DNA of 64,000 nt, taken from positions 992,001 through 1,056,000 of the forward strand of contig NZ_CP031115.1 in assembly GCF_003568865.1 (NCBI RefSeq). The letters are read 5' to 3'. Both the position numbers and the translations under genes were made by a program. Position 1 is the first letter of the stretch, and every line of letters starts with the position of its first letter. The notes under the pieces were generated by a model that saw only the letters and a list, made by a program, of their open reading frames with translations, did no database searches and was not told where the DNA came from. Origin of the DNA: Rubrobacter indicoceani. Lineage in GTDB: Bacteria > Actinomycetota > Rubrobacteria > Rubrobacterales > Rubrobacteraceae. Of this stretch, positions 40,864 through 51,541 are shown one piece after another.

Positions 40864-40903
40864 TACGCGGACCGCAGGTGATCTCGTTCTGTGCGGGGGG
40901 CGT

Positions 40904-41758
40904 TTGAAACCCCCGAAGATACCGGGCTCGCTCTCCGAGCTCGGCACCCTTTGCCTCGTACGCTCGGACTCGCTGCTCCTGCACGAAGCCCACGACCCGG
41001 CGCGTCTGCTCCGGCTCCGGGAACGGATCGTCTCGGAGGGGGTTCAGGCCAACCCGATCATAGCCTCAAGGGTCGGTCCGGCAGGTTCCGCTGCGGGTTT
41101 TCTTGTTCTCGACGGGGCGCACCGGGCCGAGACGCTTCGCGCCCTCGGCTGCAGGCTCGCGCTTGTACAGCTTGTCGAGCTGCCGACCTGCGCCGAAGGC
41201 TGGCGGCACCTCATCGGGCTTGGAGCGTCGGGGCCGGACGATGCACGCTCCTTGCTGGAGAAGGCCCTCTCCGGGAGCGCAGAGATCTCGGAAGGCCGGC
41301 GCTCGGCAAGCCCGGGCTCACCCGGTCGTCCGGTAGCCGGGCTCCTGCTCTCGGGTGGGGTTTCCCTGGAGGTCGTCGCCGCCGGGCCGGGGGTGCGGGG
41401 GCTTGCGGCGGCTCTTTGGGGCGTTCAGAACATATACCCCGGCGGCTCCGGCGGCGGGGTCGTGCGGCGGCTCGCGCCGGGCGAGAACGTCGAGCCGTCT
41501 GAGGGCGAGGTCGTTATATCGTACCGACCGTTCCCGACAGCGGGGATAGTCGAGGAGATCTCGGCCGGAAGAACCCTGCCCGCCGGGGTTACGCGCTTCA
41601 CCGTCCCGGGGCGCGTCCTCGGGGTCGGGATGCCGATCGAACTGCTCGTTCGGGGAGACAGCTCCCGGGCGCGGCTCTGGCTTGACCGGAAGGTCGCCGG
41701 GCACCTCGGGGAGAACCGTATCCGCCGCTACGACGAGCCGGTAACGCTCTTTGAATAA
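40904..41758 (+). CDS. ParB/sulfiredoxin-fold protein, possible SerK-like serine kinase
   Basis: 284 aa. Residues 10-105 form a ParB-N-type fold: [30 protein letters not shown] then [29 protein letters not shown]. The LDGAHR block is shared with ParB-fold ADP/ATP-dependent serine kinases (SerK, SbnI), which have HE...DP and LDGxHR. There is no HTH of a chromosomal ParB, and the rest (about 150-284) is a separate beta-rich domain. It could be a free-serine kinase making O-phosphoserine, linking to cysteine synthesis. That role is inference. TTG start with GGGGGG upstream. Confidence 0.6.
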   Translation: MKPPKIPGSLSELGTLCLVRSDSLLLHEAHDPARLLRLRERIVSEGVQANPIIASRVGPAGSAAGFLVLDGAHRAETLRALGCRLALVQLVELPTCAEGWRHLIGLGASGPDDARSLLEKALSGSAEISEGRRSASPGSPGRPVAGLLLSGGVSLEVVAAGPGVRGLAAALWGVQNIYPGGSGGGVVRRLAPGENVEPSEGEVVISYRPFPTAGIVEEISAGRTLPAGVTRFTVPGRVLGVGMPIELLVRGDSSRARLWLDRKVAGHLGENRIRRYDEPVTLFE

Positions 41759-41793
41759 GCGGCTTTTCCGGACCGATGCACCCGGTTCAAATC

Positions 41794-41808
41794 GCACAAC
41801 CCATGTGC
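41794..41808. promoter_or_regulatory. Inverted repeat in the purA upstream region
   Basis: GCACA (41794-41798) and TGTGC (41804-41808) lie between a weak -35-like TTCAAA and TAAGGT spaced 17 nt. This could be an operator at the head of the purine operon, but the promoter elements are poor. Confidence 0.3.
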
Positions 41809-41967
41809 TAAGGTACTCCGCGTGGCAGCGACGGAAGCGTACGGATGGCGTCTCACGGACCCTCCGGCGGGGTATATCCGCATTCCGCGGGGCGGCGAGT
41901 TCCCTCCGGTGTTCCCGGAAATACTAGACCTTTCGGAGAATCTGACGGCGATTTCGGAGGTAGTTTC

Positions 41968-43254
41968 TTGACGGCGACGGTCGTGCTTGGCCTGGCGTGG
42001 GGCGATGAGGGCAAGGGGCGGGTCTGCGATGTCCTGGCCCACGACGTTGATTTCGTCTCCCGGTACTCCGGCGGCAACAACGCCGGACACACGGTGCGCG
42101 TCGGAGAGGAGGAGTTCAAGCTCCATCTCGTACCGTCCGGCATCGTGCGCGAGGGTGTGACCTGCACCATCGGAAACGGTGTCGTCGTTGACCCGGAGGT
42201 GCTCAGGCAGGAGGTCGAGGCGCTTGAGAGCCGGGGCTACGACGCGCGCGGACGCCTGAAGGTAGACGGTCGGGCGCACCTTATAATGCCGTACCACATC
42301 GCCCTCGACTCCCACCGGGAGATAGGGCTCGGCGATCAGAAAATAGGCACGACAAACCGGGGCATCGGCCCGACCTACGAGGACAAGGTCGCCCGCTCCG
42401 GCATCCGGGTTCAGGACATCCTCGATAAAGGAATTCTGCACCGGAAGCTGAAGGCCGCGCTGCGGGAGAAAAACGCCATCTTCGAGAACGTCTACGGTGA
42501 GTCGCCGTACAACGTGGACGAGATGGTCGCGTGGCTGGAATCGTACCGGGATTTCATCGAGCCCATGATCTCGGACACCGGGACGATGCTGCGGGAAGGG
42601 CTCGACGAGGGCAAGAAGGTCCTGCTCGAAGGCGGACAGGCCGCGCTTCTGGACAACGACCACGGCACTTATCCGTTTGTAACGTCTTCGAACCCGACCA
42701 TCGGCGGCGCTGTTACGGGGAGCGGTATCTCCCTGAAGCACGTCGAGAACGTTGTCGGGGTAACAAAGGCGTACACGACGCGGGTCGGGGACGGGCCGAT
42801 GCCGACGGAGCTTCACGACGCGACGGGCGACCGCATCCGCGAGGTCGGGCGGGAGTTCGGGACCACGACCGGCAGGCCGCGTCGCGTCGGGTGGCTCGAC
42901 CTCCCGGCGATAAAGTACGCCGCCGACCTGAACGGCGTAACCCACGTCGCCCTGACGCTGCTCGACGTTCTCTCCGAGGTGGAGACGCTCAACGTCTGCA
43001 CGGGCTACAGGATAGACGGGGAAGAGGTCGCAGGCTATCCGATGCACCAGACAGACCTGCACCACGCAAAGCCCGTCTACCGCTCTCTTCCGGGCTGGCA
43101 GGAGGATATCACCGGGTGCCGGATGCGCGGGGACCTGCCGGGGGCCGCCAGGGATTTCGTTGAGTGGGTCGAGGCCGAGGTTGGCGCGCCGCTCTCGATG
43201 ATCTCGGTCGGGCCCGAGCGTGATCAGGCCATCGTAGAGAAGATCGGCAGCTAG
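41968..43254 (+). CDS. purA: Adenylosuccinate synthetase
   Basis: 428 aa; IMP plus Asp to adenylosuccinate with GTP. It has the P-loop [26 protein letters not shown], the active-site [38 protein letters not shown] and [17 protein letters not shown] 41968 is chosen with CGGAGGT six bases upstream, placing the P-loop at the usual distance from the N terminus. First gene of a run of 15 purine-related and interleaved genes with overlaps or tiny gaps. Confidence 0.96.
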   Translation: MTATVVLGLAWGDEGKGRVCDVLAHDVDFVSRYSGGNNAGHTVRVGEEEFKLHLVPSGIVREGVTCTIGNGVVVDPEVLRQEVEALESRGYDARGRLKVDGRAHLIMPYHIALDSHREIGLGDQKIGTTNRGIGPTYEDKVARSGIRVQDILDKGILHRKLKAALREKNAIFENVYGESPYNVDEMVAWLESYRDFIEPMISDTGTMLREGLDEGKKVLLEGGQAALLDNDHGTYPFVTSSNPTIGGAVTGSGISLKHVENVVGVTKAYTTRVGDGPMPTELHDATGDRIREVGREFGTTTGRPRRVGWLDLPAIKYAADLNGVTHVALTLLDVLSEVETLNVCTGYRIDGEEVAGYPMHQTDLHHAKPVYRSLPGWQEDITGCRMRGDLPGAARDFVEWVEAEVGAPLSMISVGPERDQAIVEKIGS

Positions 43255-43257
43255 CCG

Positions 43258-44532
43258 GTGCGCGTCCTCGTGGTCGGCGGCGGCGGCCGTGAACACGCCC
43301 TGGTCGAGGCGATAGCAGCGTCGCATCTGGAGCCGGAGGTTTTCTGCGCGCCCGGAAACCCGGGGATAGCCAGGATCGCGGAGGTCGTGGATATTCCGGT
43401 GGACGACCTTGTCGCGCTGCGGGACTTCGCCGTTTCGCGGAGCATAGACCTGACCGTGGTCGGCCCCGAGATTCCGCTTATAAACGGCATCTCGGAGTGC
43501 TTCTGGGAGGAGGGCCTTCAGGTTTTCGGGCCGTCGCGGGCGGCGGCGAGGATCGAGGGCTCGAAGGTCTTTTCCAAGGAGATGATGCGCCACGCGGGCG
43601 TTCCGACGGCGGAGTTCGAGGTCTTTGACCGGGAGGACCGCGCCCTGGACTATCTGCACCGCAGAAACGAGTTTCCGATCGTCCTGAAGGCCGACGGCGT
43701 CGCTTCGGGCAAGGGCGTTACGGTAGCGAAGACGCCGGAGGAGGCGGAGTCGGCGGTCCGGGAGGTTTTCGGGGGGCGGTTCGGGGCGGCGGGGGAGCGC
43801 ATCCTTATAGAGGAGTGCCTTGTCGGGCGCGAAGCGTCTATCTTTGTCGTGACGGACGGGGAGAACATCCTGCCGTTTCTTCCTGCGCAGGACTACAAGC
43901 GCATCGGCGACGGCGACGAGGGGCCGAACACGGGCGGGATGGGGGCGTACTCGCCGCTTCTGTGGATGGAGCCCGCAACCTACGGACAGATAGTGGAGGA
44001 GATCATCCGCCCGACCCTGCACCAGCTGGCCCTGATCGGCGCCCCCTACACCGGGCTGCTCTACGCCGGGGTGATGGTCACCGAGGACGGCCCGAAGGCC
44101 CTTGAGTTCAACTGCCGCTTCGGCGACCCGGAGACGCAGGCGATACTGCCGCGCCTCGGGAGCGACCTGCTCGAGCTCATGGTCGCGACCAGCGACGGGA
44201 CCCTCGCCGGGCGGGAGATTTCGTGGTCGTCGGACAAGGCGGTCTGCGTCGTGCTGGCGTCGGAGGGTTACCCGGAGTCTTCTCACTCGGGGGATGAGAT
44301 CAGCGGCCTCGGAGACCTGCCGGCGGGCGTGTACGTGTATCACGCCGGTACAAGCGAGCGGGACGGCAGGTTCTACACGAACGGCGGGCGCGTCCTGAAC
44401 ATCATCGGGACGGGTCCGAACGTTCTCGAGGCGCGGGCGCGGGCCTACGCCGCCGTCGAGTCCATCCACTTCGAGGGGATGCAGTACCGGACGGATATTG
44501 CTTTGGAAGCTATAGAGTTGGAGGAGATCTAG
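43258..44532 (+). CDS. purD: Phosphoribosylamine-glycine ligase (GAR synthetase)
   Basis: 424 aa. The N domain opens [19 protein letters not shown]. The ATP-grasp core has [47 protein letters not shown] and [20 protein letters not shown] 43258 follows purA by 3 nt. Standard length for PurD. Confidence 0.96.
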   Translation: MRVLVVGGGGREHALVEAIAASHLEPEVFCAPGNPGIARIAEVVDIPVDDLVALRDFAVSRSIDLTVVGPEIPLINGISECFWEEGLQVFGPSRAAARIEGSKVFSKEMMRHAGVPTAEFEVFDREDRALDYLHRRNEFPIVLKADGVASGKGVTVAKTPEEAESAVREVFGGRFGAAGERILIEECLVGREASIFVVTDGENILPFLPAQDYKRIGDGDEGPNTGGMGAYSPLLWMEPATYGQIVEEIIRPTLHQLALIGAPYTGLLYAGVMVTEDGPKALEFNCRFGDPETQAILPRLGSDLLELMVATSDGTLAGREISWSSDKAVCVVLASEGYPESSHSGDEISGLGDLPAGVYVYHAGTSERDGRFYTNGGRVLNIIGTGPNVLEARARAYAAVESIHFEGMQYRTDIALEAIELEEI

Positions 44533-44533
44533 C

Positions 44534-44971
44534 ATGAGCGAGAGCGCACCACTGGTCGGGATACTCGTCGGGAGCAAGTCCGACTTGCCCGTGATGGAGA
44601 AATGTACCGCGAAGCTCGAAGAACTGGGCGTAGCGCACGAGTTGCACGTGAAATCGGCCCACCGAAACCCGGAGGACGTGGCGGAGTACGTCGGGACGGC
44701 CAAAGAGCGCGGCCTGAAGGTCATCATCTGCGCCGCCGGGATGGCCGCGCACCTCGCCGGGGCGGTCGCCGGACGAACAGACCTGCCGGTTATCGGCATC
44801 CCGATAGCAGCCGGAAACCTGAACGGCCTCGACGCGCTGCTGGCTACGGTCCAGATGCCGTCGGGCGTCCCGGTCGCCACGGTGGCCATAAACGGCTCGA
44901 CGAACGCGGCGGTGCTTGCGGCTCAGATCCTCGCCCTGTCGGACGAGGGTATCGCCGGGAGGCTCGGCTAG
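44534..44971 (+). CDS. purE: N5-carboxyaminoimidazole ribonucleotide mutase
   Basis: 145 aa, class I PurE. It has [49 protein letters not shown] and [26 protein letters not shown] 44534 overlaps the purD stop (TAGCATG region). Class I enzymes need PurK to make N5-CAIR; purK is not in this window and must be elsewhere. Confidence 0.95.
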   Translation: MSESAPLVGILVGSKSDLPVMEKCTAKLEELGVAHELHVKSAHRNPEDVAEYVGTAKERGLKVIICAAGMAAHLAGAVAGRTDLPVIGIPIAAGNLNGLDALLATVQMPSGVPVATVAINGSTNAAVLAAQILALSDEGIAGRLG

Positions 44972-44972
44972 G

Positions 44973-45446
44973 TTGACGGCCAGGGCGCGAGTGGAACGTT
45001 CAAGCGGCGGGACGGCGATAAGGTTTGTCTCGCCGGTCGTGTACGCGCTGGCCCTGTTCCCGGCGGTTGCGGTGACGGTCGCGCTCGGGAGCGTGCTTGC
45101 GGGCTTTGTCGGTCGGGGGGCGCTCTGGTACGCGCTCCTCGTGGTGGCGGGGCTTGTAGTCGGGGCGGTGGTCTACGGCGGGATCGGACGCCTCCTGATA
45201 GCCGCCGAACGTCTCCGCCGGACGGGGTTCTCAGACCACCTTCGCCGGTGCGTCGGTCTCTACCTCGCCCTTGCCGTGACCCTTGTGTGGGGGATGTTTT
45301 CGTTTGCCTCGACGGGTGGCGCCGGCTGGCCGACCTTCGCCACCGAGATGCAGCTCCACATCCTCTCCGTCGTCCTTGCCGCGCTTGCCACAGACAGGCT
45401 TGTCGCATCAGGCATCGCTCAGACCCCGACCGGAGGTACCCGTTGA
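44973..45446 (+). CDS. Membrane protein of unknown function within the purine operon (157 aa)
   Basis: TTG 44973 starts one base after the purE stop. Four hydrophobic stretches (about 24-48 ALALFPAVAVTVALGSVLAGF, 52-75 LWYALLVVAGLVVGAVVYGG, 95-115 YLALAVTLVWGMFSFA, 128-148 HILSVVLAALATDRLV). No family recognised. Coupled to purB (TTGA overlap), so cotranscribed with the purine genes although no link to purine synthesis is visible. Confidence 0.75.
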   Translation: MTARARVERSSGGTAIRFVSPVVYALALFPAVAVTVALGSVLAGFVGRGALWYALLVVAGLVVGAVVYGGIGRLLIAAERLRRTGFSDHLRRCVGLYLALAVTLVWGMFSFASTGGAGWPTFATEMQLHILSVVLAALATDRLVASGIAQTPTGGTR

Positions 45447-46753
45447 TAGACCGCTACACTTTGCCGGAGATAGGCGACCTCTGGACGGATGAAGCCAGGT
45501 ACCGGGGCTGGCTCAGGGTCGAGATCGCGGTCTGCCGCGCCCGCGCGAAACTGAACGAGATCCCCTCCTCCGAAGTCGAGGAACTCGCCCGAAAAGCCGA
45601 CTTTACCGTAGAGCGGATAAAGGAAATAGAAGAAGAAACGAACCACGACGTCATCGCCTTTGTCTCCACCGTCGCCGAGCACGTGGACAGCCCCGTGAGC
45701 CGCCACTTCCACTTCGGCCTGACTTCCTCCGATGTGCTGGATACGGCCGGCGCGCTCCAGCTACGCGATTCGCTCGACCTCATCGTCCGCGATACAGAGG
45801 CGATGACCCTGCTGCTCGCGGAGATGTCCCTTGAACACCGCGACACGGTGATGGTCGGCAGGACGCACGGCGTTCACGCCGAACCCACGACGCTCGGGCA
45901 CAAGATAGCGGTCTGGGCCTTTGAGATGGAGCGGAACCTGGAGCGTCTGAGACGAGCGCGCGAAGCCGTGTCCGTCGGGAAGATCAGCGGCGCGGTCGGC
46001 TCCTACGGGAACGTCGACCCCGAGGTGGAGCGGCTGACCTGCGAGTCGCTCGGTCTTACCCCGGCCTTTGCCTCGACCCAGATAGTCCAGCGCGACCGGC
46101 ACGCCGAAGTCCTCTCGGCGATCGCCATACTCGGCTCGACGATGGAGAAAATAGCCCTTGAGATACGCGGCGCACAGCGAACCGAAGTCCGCGAACTCGC
46201 CGAACCTTTCGGTCGCGGCCAGAAGGGCTCCTCCGCGATGCCTCACAAACGAAACCCGATCCTCACGGAACGCCTCTGCGGCATGGCCCGCGTCCTGCGG
46301 GCAAACACCGTGGTCGGCTTCGAGGACAACGCCCTCTGGCAGGAGCGCGACATAAGCCACTCCTCCGCGGAGAGGGTCGTGCTGCCGGACTCGACGATCC
46401 TCGCCTTCTACATGCTCCGCCAGACGAGGCGCGTCCTTGAAGGCCTGCAGGTGGATAAAGAGAAGATGCAGGAGAACATGAACTCCGGCGGCGGCATCGT
46501 GTTTTCCGGTCGGGTGCTGCTCGCGCTCGTCGAGGCCGGGATGAGCCGCGATGATGCGTACGCGGTCGTTCAGGGGGCGGCGATGCAGGCGTGGGCCGGA
46601 GAGGGCGGGTTCCGCGAACTTCTTGAAGAACGCGAAGAAGTCCGGGAACACCTCGGACACGACCTCGACGGATACTTCGACCCGTCGTACGCAATCAGAA
46701 ACCTCGGCGTTATATTCGACCGGGTAGAACAACTACAAGGGAGGCTCGCTTAA
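45443..46753 (+). CDS. purB: Adenylosuccinate lyase
   Basis: 436 aa. It has HFGLTSSDVLDTAGALQLRDS, VMVGRTHGVHAEPTTLGHK and the flexible catalytic loop KGSSAMPHKRNPILTERL. It acts twice in purine synthesis (SAICAR and adenylosuccinate). TTG 45443 with CGGAGGT five bases upstream, overlapping the previous stop as TTGA; the purC ATG overlaps its TAA. Confidence 0.96.
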   Translation: MIDRYTLPEIGDLWTDEARYRGWLRVEIAVCRARAKLNEIPSSEVEELARKADFTVERIKEIEEETNHDVIAFVSTVAEHVDSPVSRHFHFGLTSSDVLDTAGALQLRDSLDLIVRDTEAMTLLLAEMSLEHRDTVMVGRTHGVHAEPTTLGHKIAVWAFEMERNLERLRRAREAVSVGKISGAVGSYGNVDPEVERLTCESLGLTPAFASTQIVQRDRHAEVLSAIAILGSTMEKIALEIRGAQRTEVRELAEPFGRGQKGSSAMPHKRNPILTERLCGMARVLRANTVVGFEDNALWQERDISHSSAERVVLPDSTILAFYMLRQTRRVLEGLQVDKEKMQENMNSGGGIVFSGRVLLALVEAGMSRDDAYAVVQGAAMQAWAGEGGFRELLEEREEVREHLGHDLDGYFDPSYAIRNLGVIFDRVEQLQGRLA

Positions 46754-47466
46754 TGGCGGATCAGACAGACAACCTGCTCTACGAAGGCAAGGCGAAAAGG
46801 GTCTTTACGACCGATGACGCAAAAGTATTGCTACATACATACAAGGATGATGCGACGGCGTTCAACGCAAAGAAGCGCGGAAGCTGGGAGGGCAAGGGCA
46901 AAACAAACGCGACGATGAGCGCGGCGCTCTTCTCGTACCTGGAGGCGAACGGGGTGCCGACGCACTTTATCGAGCAGGTGGACGACACGACCATCAAGAC
47001 CAAGTACCTGACGATGCTACCCGTTGAGATCGTGGTCAGGAACCTTGCGACGGGTTCCATAAAGCGGATGCTCGACTTCGAGGAGGGGCGGAAGTTCAAG
47101 GCCCCGATCGTCGAGCTCTGCTACAAGGACGACTCGCTCGACGACCCGCTCGTCAACTGGTACCACCTGCGCGAGCTCGGCGTCTCGGACGAAGACCTCG
47201 AGTTCTGCGAGGAGCTCGGGCTGAAGGTCAACTCCGTGCTCGCGCCGTTCTTCGACGAGCGGGGGATCATCCTCGTGGACTTCAAGATCGAGGTCGGAAA
47301 AGACGAGAGCGGACAGGCGATGCTCGCCGATGAGATCAGCCCGGACACGTGCCGGTTCTGGGATAAGGAGACAAACGAGAAGCTCGACAAGGACCGCTTC
47401 AGAAACGATATGGGCGGGGTCGAGGACGCGTACGCGGAGATGCTAAGGAGGGTCACGGCGTCTTGA
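46753..47466 (+). CDS. purC: SAICAR synthase
   Basis: 237 aa. It begins LLYEGKAKRVFTTDD, with SWEGKGKTNATMSAALF, TKYLTMLPVEIVVRNLATGSI, DFKIEVGKD and ADEISPDTCRFWDKETNEKLDKD, all typical PurC motifs. Its ATG overlaps the purB stop (TAATG), and its stop overlaps the purS TTG. Confidence 0.96.
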   Translation: MADQTDNLLYEGKAKRVFTTDDAKVLLHTYKDDATAFNAKKRGSWEGKGKTNATMSAALFSYLEANGVPTHFIEQVDDTTIKTKYLTMLPVEIVVRNLATGSIKRMLDFEEGRKFKAPIVELCYKDDSLDDPLVNWYHLRELGVSDEDLEFCEELGLKVNSVLAPFFDERGIILVDFKIEVGKDESGQAMLADEISPDTCRFWDKETNEKLDKDRFRNDMGGVEDAYAEMLRRVTAS

Positions 47467-47687
47467 AGGTCCGAGTCCTCGTCAGGCCGAAGCCCGGCAT
47501 CCTGGACCCGCAGGGCGAGGCCGTGAAGGGGGCATTGCCCGCGCTCGGCTTCACGGGCGTAGAGACGGTGCACGTCGGGCGGCTCATCGAGCTTGAGGTC
47601 GAGCGAGATGACGAGATAGACGCGATGTGCCGTAGGCTGCTCGCAAACCCGACGACCGAAGAGTACGAGTGGGAGGTCGTCGGTTGA
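47463..47687 (+). CDS. purS: FGAM synthase subunit PurS
   Basis: 74 aa, the usual size. VRVLVRPKPGILDPQGEAVKGALPALGF and VETVHVGRLIELEVERDDE are characteristic. It forms the PurLQS complex with the next two gene products. TTG 47463 overlaps the purC stop and its own stop overlaps the purQ TTG (both TTGA). Confidence 0.95.
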   Translation: MKVRVLVRPKPGILDPQGEAVKGALPALGFTGVETVHVGRLIELEVERDDEIDAMCRRLLANPTTEEYEWEVVG

Positions 47688-48361
47688 CGGTCCGCATCGG
47701 CATAACCGTTTTCCCCGGCTCCAACTGCGACCGGGACGCCATGCATGCCGTCGGGGTTCTGGGGCGGATGGGGGCCGAGGCGGTGGAACTCTGGCACGCA
47801 GACGCCGACCTCAAGGGCGTTGACGCCGTTGTGGTTCCGGGCGGTTTCTCCTACGGGGACTACCTGCGGCCCGGCGCGATCGCCCGGTTTGCAAACGTCA
47901 TGGGCGAGGTCGAGCGGTTCGCCGCAGACGGCGGTCCGGTCGTCGGCATCTGCAACGGCTTTCAGGTTTTGACGGAGGCGCACCTGCTTCCGGGCGCGCT
48001 TCTTCAGAACACGAGCCTCCGCTTTGTATCGAAGCGGGTTCGGTGTCGGGTCGAAAGGACGGATACACCGTGGACGGCGGCGTGCGGGGTCGGCGAAGAA
48101 CTCGTGCTTCCCGTCGCGCACAACGAGGGCAATTATTTCGCGGACGCCGCCACGCTCGCGCGGCTCGAAGACGAGGGGCGGGTCGTGCTGCGCTATGTGG
48201 ACAACCCGAACGGCTCGGTAAACGACATCGCCGGGGTCTGCAGCGAGGGACGGAACGTCGTCGGGATCATGCCGCACCCGGAGCGTGTCTCGGACGACGA
48301 CCTCGGCTCCGCCGAAGGGTTGAAGATCCTTGCGTCGGTGCTTGTCGGGGCGGCGGTCTAG
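47684..48361 (+). CDS. purQ: FGAM synthase glutaminase subunit PurQ
   Basis: 225-aa class I glutamine amidotransferase. [17 protein letters not shown] opens it. The nucleophile Cys is in [14 protein letters not shown], and IMPHPERV holds the catalytic His and Glu. It supplies ammonia to PurL. TTG 47684 overlaps the purS stop. Confidence 0.96.
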   Translation: MTVRIGITVFPGSNCDRDAMHAVGVLGRMGAEAVELWHADADLKGVDAVVVPGGFSYGDYLRPGAIARFANVMGEVERFAADGGPVVGICNGFQVLTEAHLLPGALLQNTSLRFVSKRVRCRVERTDTPWTAACGVGEELVLPVAHNEGNYFADAATLARLEDEGRVVLRYVDNPNGSVNDIAGVCSEGRNVVGIMPHPERVSDDDLGSAEGLKILASVLVGAAV

Positions 48362-48362
48362 C

Positions 48363-50591
48363 GTGGACGAGCTGACCACGAAAGACACCTATACCGCCCT
48401 CGGGCTCTCGGACTTCGAGTACGACCGCATTCTGGAGCTGATGGAACGCCCGCCGAACTACCTGGAGCTTTCTCTGTTCTCGGTGATGTGGAGCGAGCAC
48501 TGCGGCTACAAGAACTCGCGGCCGCTTCTGCGCCGGTTCCCGAACACGGGACCTCGCGTGCTGCAGGGGCCGGGGGAGAACGCCGGCGTCGTGGACGTCG
48601 GGGACGGCTGGGCGCTCGCGTTCAAGATGGAGAGCCACAACCACCCCTCGGCGGTCGAGCCGTACGAGGGCGCGGCGACGGGCGCGGGCGGCATCATCCG
48701 CGACATCCTCGCGATGGGTGCGCGGCCGGTCGCGCTGCTCGACAGTTTGCGCTTCGGGCCGACTGAAGGAGATTCGTCCGAGGCGTCGAGGAATCGCTAC
48801 CTGCTGCGCGAAGTCGTGCGCGGCATCGGTGGTTACGGGAACGCCGTCGGGGTGCCGACGGTGGGCGGGGAGGTTGTTTTCGATTCGTCGTACTCCGGGA
48901 ACCCGCTCGTGAACGCGATGTGCGTCGGGCTTATACGCATCAAGGACATCGTAACGGCGCAGGCGACGGGTGAAGGGAACCTGGTTGTCCTGATCGGCTC
49001 TAAAACAGGGCGCGACGGCATCCACGGCGCGACCTTCGCCTCGGACGAACTCTCGGAAGAGTCCGAGTCGAAGCGGTCCAACGTGCAGGTCGGCGACCCG
49101 TTCACGGAGAAGATGGTGATAGAGTGCTGCCTGAAGCTGCTCGAAGAAGGGCTGCTGGTTTCTCTGCAGGATCTCGGGGCGGCCGGGATCACGTCCTCTG
49201 CTTCGGAGATGGCGGCGAAGGGCGGGGTCGGGGTCGAGATCGAGACGGACAGGGTCCCGCTGCGCGAGACGGGCATGGAGCCGTGGGAGATCATGATAAG
49301 CGAGTCCCAGGAGCGGATGCTCGCCGTCGTCGAACCGCAGAGGATAGATAGAGTCCTTGCCTTCACCGAACGTTACGGTCTCGTCGGGGCGGTCGTCGGG
49401 CGCGTCGCTTCTCACGGCGAACTCCGGGTCATCCACGACGGTGAAATAATGGGCGGCGTTCAGGCCGAACACCTCGCCGACGCCCCGACTTACGAACGCG
49501 ACGTGATACGTCCTGAGTACCTCGACGAGCTGCCGGAGGTAGAACTCGACAGGCTCCCCGAGCCGGACGATTACAACGAAGCGCTGCTGAAGATGCTCGC
49601 GAGCCCGAACCTCCGCTCGAAAGGGTCCGTCTACGAGCAGTACGACCACGAGGTGCAGACGAACACGGTTGTCCGGCCGGGCGCGGACGCGGCGGTGATA
49701 CGGATAAAAGGCACGCGACGAGGCTTCGCGGTGACGACGGACGGACGCGGCAGGCATTGCTATCTGGACCCGCGCGGCGGCGGGGCGGCGACGGTCGCCG
49801 AGGCGTACCGGAACCTGAGCTGCGTCGGGGCCGAGCCGGTCGCCGTAACGGACTGTCTGAACTTCGGCAACCCGGAGAAGCCCGACGGTTACTACCAGCT
49901 TGGGGAGTGCATCGAGGGCATCAGCGCCGCGTGTGAGGCGTTCGGGACGCCCGTCGTGAGCGGGAACGTCAGCCTCTTCAACGAGACGGAGCGCGGCGCC
50001 ATCCACCCGACCCCGATAGTCGGGATGGTCGGGGTCCTCGACGATGTAGGCCGCCACGCTACGCCCGGCTTCAAGCGCGAGGGGGATATGGTCGTCTTGG
50101 TCGGGAGCGGAACCAGCATCGAACTCGACGGCTCGGAGTACCTGGCGACGATGCACGGCGGGGCCTACGGCAGGCCCTCGGCTCCGGACCTGAAGGCGGA
50201 GAAGAAGACCGCCGATCTCATCCGGGAGATGGTCCGTTCCGGCCTTATAGATACCGCTCACGACATCTCCGGTGGGGGCGAGGTCGTCGCGCTCGCGGAG
50301 ATGGCTCTGGCCGGGGGGCTCGGCCTCCGGTACGAAGATGGCGAGGCCAAACGCTGGATCGCAGCCCGGGGAAAGGGAAGGGCTGACCTGGCGTTCTTCG
50401 GAGAGAATTCAGGCTCGTTCGTGATCGCCTTCCCCAAGGAGAGGTGGGAGAGGGTTCAAGACGCGCTCGGCGGAGAATATGCCTGCGATCGGGTCGGCAC
50501 GGTCGCAGGCGACCGCTTCACCATCCCCGGCTACATCGACCTGCCGCTAGCCGGGATAAGGGAAGCCTACGAGCGTGACCTCTTCGAGTAA
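48363..50591 (+). CDS. purL: FGAM synthase subunit PurL (small type)
   Basis: 742 aa, the size of PurL in the PurLQS system. [67 protein letters not shown]-type [18 protein letters not shown] and [18 protein letters not shown] are conserved. GTG 48363 is one base after the purQ stop. The end overlaps the GTG of the cupin gene by 17 nt. Confidence 0.96.
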   Translation: MDELTTKDTYTALGLSDFEYDRILELMERPPNYLELSLFSVMWSEHCGYKNSRPLLRRFPNTGPRVLQGPGENAGVVDVGDGWALAFKMESHNHPSAVEPYEGAATGAGGIIRDILAMGARPVALLDSLRFGPTEGDSSEASRNRYLLREVVRGIGGYGNAVGVPTVGGEVVFDSSYSGNPLVNAMCVGLIRIKDIVTAQATGEGNLVVLIGSKTGRDGIHGATFASDELSEESESKRSNVQVGDPFTEKMVIECCLKLLEEGLLVSLQDLGAAGITSSASEMAAKGGVGVEIETDRVPLRETGMEPWEIMISESQERMLAVVEPQRIDRVLAFTERYGLVGAVVGRVASHGELRVIHDGEIMGGVQAEHLADAPTYERDVIRPEYLDELPEVELDRLPEPDDYNEALLKMLASPNLRSKGSVYEQYDHEVQTNTVVRPGADAAVIRIKGTRRGFAVTTDGRGRHCYLDPRGGGAATVAEAYRNLSCVGAEPVAVTDCLNFGNPEKPDGYYQLGECIEGISAACEAFGTPVVSGNVSLFNETERGAIHPTPIVGMVGVLDDVGRHATPGFKREGDMVVLVGSGTSIELDGSEYLATMHGGAYGRPSAPDLKAEKKTADLIREMVRSGLIDTAHDISGGGEVVALAEMALAGGLGLRYEDGEAKRWIAARGKGRADLAFFGENSGSFVIAFPKERWERVQDALGGEYACDRVGTVAGDRFTIPGYIDLPLAGIREAYERDLFE

Positions 50592-50964
50592 CCCCCCGGA
50601 TATCCAGAAGGTCAACGTCGGGGAGAAGCTCTCGCTCTTCCGGGAGACGTGGACCCCGAAGGTCGTGGGCGCGCTGAACGGGCAGCACGTCAAGGTGGCG
50701 AAGCTCCTCGGTGAGTTTGTCTGGCATCACCACGAGGATGAGGACGAGTTGTTTCTCGTGGTGAAGGGGAAGCTCGACATCGAGTTCCGGGACCGGGAGG
50801 CCATGAAGCTCGGTGAGGGGGAGTTCGTGGTCGTGCCTCGCGGGGTGGAGCATCGTCCGGTGGCGAAGGAAGAGGCGCACGTGCTTCTCTTCGAGCCGGA
50901 CTCGACCCTTAACACCGGGAACGTGCGGGATAGACTAACGATAGATTCGCCGGATAAGCTATAG
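50575..50964 (+). CDS. Cupin-domain protein
   Basis: 129 aa. Cupin motif 1 is [23 protein letters not shown] (HxH...E...G) and motif 2 is [19 protein letters not shown] (PxxxxH), giving a mononuclear metal site. The GTG start is inside purL. Specific activity unknown. It is cotranscribed with purL and could be a small-molecule sensor or isomerase; the sequence does not decide. Confidence 0.85.
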   Translation: MTSSSNPPDIQKVNVGEKLSLFRETWTPKVVGALNGQHVKVAKLLGEFVWHHHEDEDELFLVVKGKLDIEFRDREAMKLGEGEFVVVPRGVEHRPVAKEEAHVLLFEPDSTLNTGNVRDRLTIDSPDKL

Positions 50965-50983
50965 ATTCGGAGCCTGAACAGAG

Positions 50984-51541
50984 ATGCTGCCCGCTGAGAT
51001 CCCCCGCCGACACTTCGACGTAGACGAGTATCACAGGATGCTCGAAGTCGGCCTGCTCACCGAAAATGACCGGGTGGAACTTATCCGGGGGGAGTTGGTG
51101 GACATGAACCCGATCGGCGTAGCCCACATGAGCGTCGTGACCAACCTGACCCACCTGCTCGTTTCCAAAGCGTCGAAACGAGGTCTGATGGTCAGCGTCC
51201 GGAACCCTGTTCGATTCGATAGAGACAGCGAACCCGAGCCCGACATCGCGCTCATCGCTAGCGGGCCGCGCACCGAGCTGCCGTCACCGGACGACACGTT
51301 CCTTATCATCGAAGTCTCCGATTTCACGCTCGACTACGACCGGGACGTAAAGCTTCCGCTCTACGCCGGGGCGTGTATCCAGGAGATCTGGATCGTCAAC
51401 CTCCAGGCCCGGAACATCGAGGTCCATGCACACCCCGAACTCGACACCTACCGCGAGAAAAGGACTTTCGGACGCGGCGAGGGTACGGTCTCCGCGACGC
51501 TCGACACGCTGACCATACCGGTGGACGAGGTGCTCCTGTGA
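50984..51541 (+). CDS. Uma2-family (DUF820) PD-(D/E)XK-type putative endonuclease
   Basis: 185 aa. It has the layout of Uma2 proteins: FDVDEYHRMLEVGLLTENDRVELIRGELVDM, EPEPDIALI (acidic site residue), FLIIEVSDFTLDYDRDVKLPLYAGACIQEIWIVNLQARNIEV (E...D...K). The family is common in Cyanobacteria and Rubrobacter-like bacteria; the nuclease role is predicted from fold, with no known target. It interrupts purL and purF, and its stop overlaps the purF GTG (GTGA). Confidence 0.85.
   Translation: MLPAEIPRRHFDVDEYHRMLEVGLLTENDRVELIRGELVDMNPIGVAHMSVVTNLTHLLVSKASKRGLMVSVRNPVRFDRDSEPEPDIALIASGPRTELPSPDDTFLIIEVSDFTLDYDRDVKLPLYAGACIQEIWIVNLQARNIEVHAHPELDTYREKRTFGRGEGTVSATLDTLTIPVDEVLL

Noticed and set aside
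41728-44889. A 1053-codon minus-strand frame opposite purA-purD-purE.
   Set aside because: Shadow of three genes with clear enzyme motifs; low-complexity translation without recognisable signatures.
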